Positions 42,543-47,759 of a DNA stretch of 47,759 bases are shown piece after piece. Within the stretch, counting starts at the first letter, position 1; every line of letters begins with the position of its first letter. The DNA is taken from contig NZ_JBDIAQ010000010.1 of assembly GCF_039812505.1 (NCBI RefSeq), forward strand, positions 1 through 47,759. Reading direction: 5' to 3'. Under the pieces are notes generated by a model. It saw only the letters and a list, made by a program, of their open reading frames with translations. It was not told the origin of the DNA and made no database searches. The stretch comes from Intrasporangium_A sp039812505 (GTDB lineage Bacteria; Actinomycetota; Actinomycetes; Actinomycetales; Dermatophilaceae). The position numbers and the translations under genes were made by a program.

Positions 42543-44381
42543 TCAGTCGGTCAGCGCGGTCAGGAACACCTTGTCGAGGTCCTTGGCGTCGCGCGCCACG
42601 TAGGCCTGCCCTCCGGTGGCCTGCGAGATCTGGCGCAACGCGTTGGTGTCCGCCTTGCTGCCCAGGGCGATGCTCAGGATCCGCACCGGACGTCTCGGGT
42701 CCTTCAGCGCAGCCACCTGCTGGCGCACCTGGGCGAGCGTGGCACTGCCCGGGTCCTCGTTGCGGCCGTCGCTGATCAGCACGATCGTGTTGGACCCCTG
42801 TCGCCAGTGGGACTGGGCCGTCCGGGCCGCCGCGATGACCGTGTCGTACAGCCCGGTCGCCCCGTCGGCCTGCAGCCGCGCCACCGCCTGCTGCAACCGG
42901 TCCCGGGCGCTGACCCCGCCCACCGTGCGCGAGAGCGGGCCCGGGTCGAGCACCACCGTGTGGTCGGTGCGCCCCTCGTGCCGCGAGAACGTCCACAGCC
43001 CCACCGCGGTGCGGTCGGAGAACAGCGGCAGCGACGCTGTGATCGAGGCCTTGGCGAGGTCGAGCCGGGTCGCGTTGTCGGCTGCCGGCACCCGCTCCCT
43101 CATCGACCCGGACACGTCCAGCACGACCAGCACCGACCCGGGACGGTCCAGGGCACTCCACCGCTGCATCGTCTGGGCGACCGTGCTGACCGCCGGCGCG
43201 GCCGGCACGTACTGGGGCTCGCTGGCGATCGCGCCCTCCGCGGCCACCGGCGAGGGCGTCAGCCGTGGGGTGCGCCAGCCCGCCTGCGCGAACGCGCGGG
43301 CCGCCTGACCGGTCACCAGGAACTCGGCGAAGCGGTCCAACGCGGCCCGCTGGGCGTCGTCGACCCACGGCGCACGGACCGTGATCAGCGGCACCTGCAC
43401 CGGGTCGACCCCGTCGCTGGGGTACATGGCCGCCAGCGGGATCTTCGGCCGGGAGTCGTTGAAGGCGATGACCTCCTGCTCGGTCATCGGCACCAGCGGC
43501 GCGTTCTGCAACGCCGCACCGGGGCCCTTGGCCTCGGCCTTGAGCGGCGCCAGGTCCCTGGCCGGGTTCGCGTCCAGCCCGGCCATCGCGCTGTGCGCCC
43601 CCAGCAGGGCCCGGCGCACGTCATCGACGCTCTCCGTGTCCGCGACCACCCGCTCGGTCAGGCTGACCGTCGCCTCCAGGGCCACCGCGGTCCGTAGCGG
43701 GTCGCGCCAGAGCAGCCGTACCCGGCCCCACTCCGGATGTCCTTGGGCACCCCAGCCCCGGCCGTCCTTGGCCAGCCCCAGCAACCGGTCCCAGCTGGGC
43801 TGCCGGCCCGGCCACCCCAGCGCCTGCGCCATCGGCTTGGCCGCGGCCACGACCACCGGGCTGACCGCGACGACGGGGTAGGCCCGGGGCAGCAGGGCCG
43901 ACAGCTCCGGTCGCCGAGCCAGCACCTCACGCCACACCGTGCCGTCCGGCACCCACGCGGTCGGTGCCGCAGCGCCGCCCTTGGACTCCGATGCGGCCAG
44001 CAGGGTGTCCCCGAACTCCATGGCGTCGGCCGTCACCACCCGGGTGTGGGTACACCGTCCGTCGACCAGGGACGCCGTCCCGGCGTCGAAGGCCTTGGCC
44101 GCCTGCGCCACCAGCGGCGCCACCGACGCCGATGCCGTGATCGACAACGGCACCCGCTGCGGCCCGCACGCCGCGGCGGCCACCGCCTCCGACCCCGGCG
44201 TGCGGTGCGACACGGTCCACCACCCCAGGCCCAGGGCCAGGGCCACCACGACGACGAACGCCGTAGGTGTCAGGAGACGGCTCACCCGCGACACCGGTGC
44301 CCGGTGTCTGCCCCCCCGCCCCGAGGAAGATCTGTGCGTGGTATGTGCAGCGGCGTCAGAACCGCCCGGTTCGCTCCCCAT
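42543..44381 (-). CDS. Solute-binding/VWA domain protein, membrane-anchored
   Basis: This 612-residue protein has a cytoplasmic basic N terminus, one membrane helix (about residues 36-57; AFVVVVALALGLGWWTV), an extracytoplasmic region resembling a type-II solute-binding fold (about 75-400; VPLSITASASVAPLVAQAAKAF, AAAPTAWVPDGTVW, PVVAVSPVVVAAAKPMAQALG) and a C-terminal von Willebrand factor A domain (about 415-600) with an intact MIDAS: D422-V-S-G-S-M, the DGATGLYDT threonine and ISDGRNED. The architecture suggests a metal-dependent adhesive or scaffold function at the cell surface. The ligand is unknown. It has its own leaderless-type promoter. Confidence 0.85.
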   Translation of the reverse strand: MGSEPGGSDAAAHTTHRSSSGRGGRHRAPVSRVSRLLTPTAFVVVVALALGLGWWTVSHRTPGSEAVAAAACGPQRVPLSITASASVAPLVAQAAKAFDAGTASLVDGRCTHTRVVTADAMEFGDTLLAASESKGGAAAPTAWVPDGTVWREVLARRPELSALLPRAYPVVAVSPVVVAAAKPMAQALGWPGRQPSWDRLLGLAKDGRGWGAQGHPEWGRVRLLWRDPLRTAVALEATVSLTERVVADTESVDDVRRALLGAHSAMAGLDANPARDLAPLKAEAKGPGAALQNAPLVPMTEQEVIAFNDSRPKIPLAAMYPSDGVDPVQVPLITVRAPWVDDAQRAALDRFAEFLVTGQAARAFAQAGWRTPRLTPSPVAAEGAIASEPQYVPAAPAVSTVAQTMQRWSALDRPGSVLVVLDVSGSMRERVPAADNATRLDLAKASITASLPLFSDRTAVGLWTFSRHEGRTDHTVVLDPGPLSRTVGGVSARDRLQQAVARLQADGATGLYDTVIAAARTAQSHWRQGSNTIVLISDGRNEDPGSATLAQVRQQVAALKDPRRPVRILSIALGSKADTNALRQISQATGGQAYVARDAKDLDKVFLTALTD

Positions 44382-44387
44382 GCGCAG

Positions 44388-44416
44388 ATTCTGACAGCCC
44401 GGCGCGCCCTCGACAA
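44388..44416 (-). promoter_or_regulatory. Leaderless-type promoter of the VWA gene
   Basis: On the minus strand TTGTCG (44416-44411), exactly 17 nt, and CAGAAT (44393-44388) lie so that transcription should begin at the A of the ATG at 44381, 6 nt beyond the -10. Confidence 0.6.
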
Positions 44417-44485
44417 CGGAGGTCGACCGGATTGGTCGCTGCCGCCCGCCCCGCGGGGCGAGGCGCCGGGTGTCCCCCGGGTGCC

Positions 44486-45016
44486 TCAGTGCTGGTAAGT
44501 GCCCACCACGATCGCGCGTCCGAGCGTCTTGAAGGCCAGGTTGAAGCTGAGCAAGGCGTTCGAGGTGGTCGCGTCGATGCCGAGCGAGTCCTCGCCGACC
44601 GCGTGCACCACCACGTAGTACCGGTGCACCATGTCGCCCGGCGGCGGCGCGGCCCCCATGAAGGCCACCTGACCGCCGTCGTTGCGCAGCATGAAGGCAC
44701 CCGGCGGCAGGCCCGCCCCACCGGCCGCCCCGGCCCCGGCCGGCACCGAGGTGACCTCGGCGGGGATGTCGACCACGGCCCAGTGCCAGAAGCCGGACGG
44801 CGTCGGCGCATCGGGGTCGAACATCGTCACCACGTAGCTTCTCGTCCCCTCCGGCGCGCCGGACCAGGTGAGCTGCGGGCTCGTGTTGCCCCCCGCCGCG
44901 ACCTGGTCGTCCTTGAGGGGCCGGCCGTCGGTGACGTCTGCGCTCGTCACGGTGAACGAGGCGACCTTGGGCAACAGCTCGTAGGGATCGGGGTGCTGGG
45001 GTCGATCGAGGCTCAT
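44486..45016 (-). CDS. YbhB/YbcL-type PEBP family protein
   Basis: This 176-residue phosphatidylethanolamine-binding-protein-like fold has the ligand pocket motifs TMFDPDAPTPSGFWHWAVVDIP and PPPGDMVHRYYVVVHAVG, with NTSPQLTWSGAPEGTRSYVV. No signal peptide is seen, so it is cytoplasmic. The physiological role of bacterial members is uncertain. The ATG at 45016 lies 6 nt after TACGGT; AGGT just before the ATG could also act in ribosome binding. Confidence 0.88.
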   Translation of the reverse strand: MSLDRPQHPDPYELLPKVASFTVTSADVTDGRPLKDDQVAAGGNTSPQLTWSGAPEGTRSYVVTMFDPDAPTPSGFWHWAVVDIPAEVTSVPAGAGAAGGAGLPPGAFMLRNDGGQVAFMGAAPPPGDMVHRYYVVVHAVGEDSLGIDATTSNALLSFNLAFKTLGRAIVVGTYQH

Positions 45017-45022
45017 ACCTGC

Positions 45023-45028
45023 ACCGTA
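45023..45028 (-). promoter_or_regulatory. Candidate -10 element of the PEBP gene
   Basis: TACGGT on the minus strand ends 6 nt before the ATG at 45016. A TTGGCG lies upstream, but at 15 nt spacing. Confidence 0.35.
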
Positions 45029-45087
45029 GCCGCCCGGTGCCGGCGCCAACCCACCCAGGCGGTCCGATCCGACCGAACGTCCGGCCC

Positions 45088-45567
45088 CTACCGGCCGAGT
45101 CGCACCTCGCGCGGGTCCGCTACCGCACAAGCGACCCGTTCGACGTGTCGTCGCGGCATGGGCGGCAGCGCGCCCAGCTCGAACCACGCCGTCTCGGTCG
45201 CCTCGTCGTCACCGGGCCGCGGCTCGCCGGAGACCCACCGGCAGCGGAACGTGTGGTCGAGGTACTGGCCCCGGTCACCGTTGACGTGCCGGATCACCTC
45301 GCCCGCGCTCACCCACACCAGCCGCTCCACCTCGGCGACGACGCAGGTCTCCTCGAGCACCTCGCGCACGGCGGCGACGTGGGGCTCCTCGCCCGGGTCG
45401 ACGATCCCGGTCACCGGGGTCCACTCACCGGTGTCCGACCGGCGCAGCAGCAGCACCTCCGTGCCGTGCCCGACCTCTCGCAGCACGACCGCGGTGCACC
45501 CGGGCAACCACAGCAGGTCGTGGCCGATCATCGTGCGCAGGTGGGCGACATACGGAGGGATCGGCAT
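45088..45567 (-). CDS. NUDIX hydrolase
   Basis: The 159-residue protein carries a NUDIX box GIVDPGEEPHVAAVREVLEE followed by TCV, so the usual Gly near the end of the box is Cys. The catalytic REVLEE core is intact. Family members hydrolyse nucleoside diphosphates linked to other groups; the substrate is not predictable. The ATG at 45567 lies 7 nt after TAGGGT and is embedded in a GGCATAC word. Confidence 0.88.
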   Translation of the reverse strand: MPIPPYVAHLRTMIGHDLLWLPGCTAVVLREVGHGTEVLLLRRSDTGEWTPVTGIVDPGEEPHVAAVREVLEETCVVAEVERLVWVSAGEVIRHVNGDRGQYLDHTFRCRWVSGEPRPGDDEATETAWFELGALPPMPRRHVERVACAVADPREVRLGR

Positions 45568-45574
45568 ACCGGCG

Positions 45575-45580
45575 ACCCTA
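45575..45580 (-). promoter_or_regulatory. Candidate -10 element of the NUDIX gene
   Basis: TAGGGT within CGTTAGGGTCG ends 7 nt before the NUDIX ATG. The same 11-mer precedes menB on the other strand. Confidence 0.4.
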
Positions 45581-45610
45581 ACGCCGCCGGCCCCTCACCC
45601 ACCGATGCGG

Positions 45611-45619
45611 GTATGCCGC
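45611..45619 (+). repeat. Intergenic copy of the dispersed 9-mer
   Basis: GTATGCCGC lies in the 52-bp gap between the NUDIX gene and the TetR stop, one base before the latter. Confidence 0.85.
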
Positions 45620-46285
45620 TCAGCCGGCGCCCGTGCGGGGGCGCCGCCGGGTGGTGGGACCCGCGGCCGGCGGCAGTGCGGCCGGCGGCAGTGCGGCCCG
45701 CAGCAGGGTGCACGCGGTGTGGACGGTGAGCGCGCGGGCGGCCGGCGGCTGCAGCGCGCGCACGTCGAGCAGCACGATGAAGGCCTCCCACCCGATGACC
45801 ATCGCGAGCGCCGAGACCAGGTCGCCGTACTCCGTCGGGGTGAGCAGGTCCTTGGCCGGCTCGAGCGCCCACTCGATCCAGGCGATCCGGCGGAAGCCTC
45901 GCCGCGGCGTGCCGTCCGGGCTGGGGACTCCTTCGACGGTTAGCTTGACCAGCCTGCGCCCCAAGGGGAGCGACGGCTCCATCGACCGGTACAGCTCCGC
46001 GACCAGGACCGTGAGCCGTTCCTCCGGGTCGCGGGAGGTGACGCGCTCGAGGGCGTGGTCCACGTCGACGTTCATCAGCCCGACGGTGGCGTCGAGGACG
46101 AGCTGGTCGACCGTTGGGAAGTGCAGGTAGATCGTCCGGCGGGACACGTCGGCCTCCGTCGCGATCTCGGCCATCGACGGCTCCACACCGCGGGCGAGCA
46201 GGGCCATGGTCGCATCGACGATGGCGCGTCGGGTACGGCGGCGCTGGGCCGCCCTTCCGGTGGTGGGTGGGGAGGTCGTGGTCAC
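45620..46285 (-). CDS. TetR-family transcriptional regulator
   Basis: This 221-residue regulator has an N-terminal helix-turn-helix (RRAIVDATMALLARGVEPSMAEIATEADVSRRTIYLHFPTVDQLVL), with YLHFP the usual recognition-helix end, and an unassigned ligand-binding domain. The GTG at 46285 lies 6 nt after TACTCT; a longer reading from the ATG at 46324 would translate through a palindrome. The C terminus has an ALPPA repeat from a tandem 15-bp duplication. It is divergent from the monooxygenase-like gene and probably controls both. Confidence 0.88.
   Translation of the reverse strand: MTTTSPPTTGRAAQRRRTRRAIVDATMALLARGVEPSMAEIATEADVSRRTIYLHFPTVDQLVLDATVGLMNVDVDHALERVTSRDPEERLTVLVAELYRSMEPSLPLGRRLVKLTVEGVPSPDGTPRRGFRRIAWIEWALEPAKDLLTPTEYGDLVSALAMVIGWEAFIVLLDVRALQPPAARALTVHTACTLLRAALPPAALPPAAGPTTRRRPRTGAG
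45663..45692. repeat. Tandem 15-bp duplication in the TetR C terminus
   Basis: GCGGCCGGCGGCAGT is repeated exactly (45663-45677, 45678-45692) and encodes the repeated ALPPA motif. Confidence 0.85.
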
Positions 46286-46291
46286 CCTGCA

Positions 46292-46297
46292 AGAGTA
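46292..46297 (-). promoter_or_regulatory. Candidate -10 element of the TetR gene
   Basis: TACTCT on the minus strand ends 6 nt before the GTG start. The palindrome at 46306-46318 lies in the spacer/-35 region, suggesting autoregulation. Confidence 0.4.
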
Positions 46298-46305
46298 GCC
46301 AGGCC

Positions 46306-46318
46306 TGCACTGAGTGCA
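46306..46318. promoter_or_regulatory. Palindromic operator candidate between TetR and monooxygenase genes
   Basis: TGCACTGAGTGCA is a perfect 6+1+6 dyad. Related TGCAC/GTGCA half-sites recur at 46325-46329 and, as the palindrome AGTGCACT, at 46378-46385. Confidence 0.5.
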
Positions 46319-46329
46319 TACCAATGCAC

Positions 46330-46358
46330 TTGACAGGGCGACTCTCTTACTTTACAAC
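46330..46358 (+). promoter_or_regulatory. Promoter of the monooxygenase-like gene
   Basis: TTGACA (46330-46335), a 17-nt spacer and TACAAC (46353-46358) form the best primary-sigma promoter in the window. The -10 lies in the dyad ACAAC-TGT-GTTGT (46354-46366), and TGTGT-N7-ACACA follows. Confidence 0.65.
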
Positions 46359-46399
46359 TGTGTTGTCGCTACACATCAGTGCACTACGAGGAGAACATC

Positions 46400-46765
46400 A
46401 TGACCGAGCTGAGCCCCGAGGACCGGACCGCCGCGGCGAACGCCGCAGAGGTCGACGGCCCCGTCACCCTCATCAACGGCTTCGTCGTCGACGAGAGCCG
46501 GGACGAGGCGTTCACCGCGCTCTGGCGGCGGACCAGCGAGTACTTCGTCCGCCAGCCCGGCTTCGTCTCGCTCCGGCTGCACCGGGCGCTCAGCCCGGGT
46601 GCGCAGTTCCGGTGGGTCAACGTGGCCGGCTGGGAGTCCGAGCGCGCCTACCGCGCGGCCCATTCGACCGACGAGTTCCGCCGGGTCGTGACGGCCGCGG
46701 GCTGGCAGGCGTTCCCCAGCGTCCCCACGCTCTACGAGGTGGACACCGAGGTCGTGCCGGCCTGA
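46400..46765 (+). CDS. Antibiotic biosynthesis monooxygenase-like (ABM/heme-degrading fold) protein
   Basis: The 121-residue product has one dimeric alpha/beta-barrel (ABM) domain: VTLINGFVVDESRDEAFTALWRRTSEYFVRQPGFVSLRLHRAL, NVAGWESERAYRAAHSTDEFRRV. The ATG at 46400 has GAGGAG 6 nt upstream. ABM proteins are small cofactor-free oxygenases, heme degraders or quinol monooxygenases; the substrate here is unknown. Quinol oxidation is worth considering beside menB, but that is inference. It is divergent from the TetR gene across 114 bp. Confidence 0.75.
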   Translation: MTELSPEDRTAAANAAEVDGPVTLINGFVVDESRDEAFTALWRRTSEYFVRQPGFVSLRLHRALSPGAQFRWVNVAGWESERAYRAAHSTDEFRRVVTAAGWQAFPSVPTLYEVDTEVVPA

Positions 46766-46792
46766 GTCGTGGGACTCCGGCCGGGTCGTCGT

Positions 46793-46798
46793 TAGGGT
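46793..46798 (+). promoter_or_regulatory. Candidate -10 element of menB
   Basis: TAGGGT within CGTTAGGGTCG ends 6 nt before the menB GTG, in the 39-nt gap after the monooxygenase-like gene. Confidence 0.4.
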
Positions 46799-46804
46799 CG
46801 GTCC

Positions 46805-47759
46805 GTGAGCACCGAGCGCGCTGCGGGCGCCCCCTCCGAGATCTTCGACCCGAGCGAGTGGGATGTCGTCCCCGGCTTCGGCTTCACCGACATCACCTAC
46901 CACCGCCGTCGCACCCGCGAGGGGCGGCCACGGCCCGAGTCGGGTGTGGTGCGGGTCGCCTTCGACCGGCCCGAGGTGCTCAACGCGTTCCGCCCGCACA
47001 CCGTCGACGAGCTCTACCGCGCGCTCGACCACGCCCGGATGACACCGGATGTCGGGGTCGTGCTGCTCACCGGCAACGGGCCCTCGCCGAAGGACGGCAA
47101 GTGGGCCTTCTGCTCCGGCGGCGACCAGCGGATCCGTGGTCGGTCGGGATACCAGTACGCGACCTCTGCGGACGCCGACCCGACCGCGGCCGGCGTCGAC
47201 GAGGCGCGCGCCAGGGCGGCCGGCGGACGGTTGCACATCCTCGAGGTCCAACGCCTCATCCGGACGATGCCCAAGATCGTGATCGCCGTCGTCAGCGGCT
47301 GGGCCGCCGGGGGCGGGCACTCGCTGCACGTCGTGTGCGACCTGACGATCGCCTCGCGGGAGCACGCCCGGTTCAAGCAGACCGACGCCGACGTGGGCTC
47401 CTTCGACGCGGGCTACGGGTCGGCCTACCTGGCCAGGTCGGTCGGCCAGAAGCTCGCCCGCGAGATCTTCCACCTGGGCCGCACCTACACCGCCGAGGAC
47501 ATGCACCGGATGGGCGCGGTCAACATCGTCGCCGACCACGCCGACCTCGAGCGGGAGGCGCTGCAGGCCGCCGCCGAGATCATGGGCAAGAGCCCACAGG
47601 CCCAGCGGATGCTGAAGTTCGCCTTCAACCTGGTCGACGACGGGCTCACGGGCCAGCAGGTGTTCGCCGGCGAGGCGACGCGACTGGCCTACATGACCGA
47701 CGAGGCGATCGAGGGCCGCGACCAGTTCCTGGAGAAGCGCGACCCCGACTGGACGCCCT
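46805..47759 (+). CDS. menB: 1,4-dihydroxy-2-naphthoyl-CoA synthase (C terminus off window)
   Basis: MenB closes the second ring of menaquinone, converting o-succinylbenzoyl-CoA to DHNA-CoA. Reading from the GTG at 46805 gives FDRPEVLNAFRPHTVDELYRALDHAR, the oxyanion-hole and active-site segments FCSGGDQRIRGRSGYQY and SGWAAGGGHSLHVVCDLTIAS, FKQTDADVGSFDAGYGSAYLAR, and a C-terminal FLEKRDPDWTP at the window edge, so only a few residues are missing. The internal insertion before QRLIRTMPK is normal for MenB. No stop occurs in the window. Confidence 0.95.
   Translation, partial: MSTERAAGAPSEIFDPSEWDVVPGFGFTDITYHRRRTREGRPRPESGVVRVAFDRPEVLNAFRPHTVDELYRALDHARMTPDVGVVLLTGNGPSPKDGKWAFCSGGDQRIRGRSGYQYATSADADPTAAGVDEARARAAGGRLHILEVQRLIRTMPKIVIAVVSGWAAGGGHSLHVVCDLTIASREHARFKQTDADVGSFDAGYGSAYLARSVGQKLAREIFHLGRTYTAEDMHRMGAVNIVADHADLEREALQAAAEIMGKSPQAQRMLKFAFNLVDDGLTGQQVFAGEATRLAYMTDEAIEGRDQFLEKRDPDWTP

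Noticed and set aside
46322..46324. ATG at 46324 as the TetR start
   Set aside because: It would translate through the TGCACTGAGTGCA dyad and add a non-conserved Cys-rich lead; the GTG at 46285 sits at leaderless distance from a -10 and starts just before the helix-turn-helix.

Overview
The window is very GC-rich DNA (about 70% by eye) with tightly packed, translationally overlapping genes. It carries mycobacterial-type menaquinone genes, a NuoA-N complex I operon and an oxygen-tolerant-type KorAB pair. This points to a Gram-positive actinomycete. A dispersed GGCATAC word and the gene set suggest Micrococcales, possibly Intrasporangiaceae; that placement is inference.

Region 1 (1-8.3 kb). 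A second, partial complex I cluster runs leftward: nuoA, B, C, H, I, J and K, with K cut by the window edge. There is no nuoD between C and H and no nuoE/F/G. Divergent from it is korA-korB (2-oxoglutarate:ferredoxin oxidoreductase), followed by a coupled RarD/EamA-type transporter. The arrangement suggests an electron route from ferredoxin to quinone.

Region 2 (8.4-13.6 kb). A sugar-type MFS transporter and a GH3 beta-glycosidase form an operon behind a perfect palindrome, followed by class II fumarase fumC.

Region 3 (13.5-15.7 kb). A 20-bp perfect direct repeat, first at the 3' end of fumC and again 2,062 bp later, brackets a low-GC island. The island holds an IS66-type transposase fragment, a small secreted protein interrupted by an in-frame TGA, an overlapping unknown ORF, a decayed transposase-like remnant and the tail of a hydrolase. 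Beyond the second repeat lies a 19-bp-stem hairpin.

Region 4 (15.7-17.9 kb). A leftward operon encodes a 67-residue peptide, an ABC ATPase and an FtsX/MacB-like permease, preceded by a promoter/operator candidate.

Region 5 (17.9-37.2 kb). The complete main complex I operon nuoA-N runs leftward, followed 17 nt later by a polyprenyl diphosphate synthase. Upstream on the same strand are a geranylgeranyl reductase (MenJ-like) and the menaquinone methyltransferase menG.

Region 6 (37.4-47.8 kb). menF-menD run rightward. Then, leftward, come a BKACE-family enzyme coupled to menC, a small membrane protein, a solute-binding/VWA lipid- or membrane-anchored protein, a PEBP-like protein, a NUDIX hydrolase and a TetR regulator. 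An antibiotic-biosynthesis-monooxygenase-like gene and menB (cut by the right edge) run rightward. Regions 5 and 6 together supply the quinone and the enzyme that reduces it.

Across the window, the 9-mer GCGGCATAC/GTATGCCGC occurs 14 times. Several genes have a TANNNT -10 element 6-8 nt before the start codon, which suggests leaderless transcripts. No tRNA, rRNA or CRISPR array was seen.
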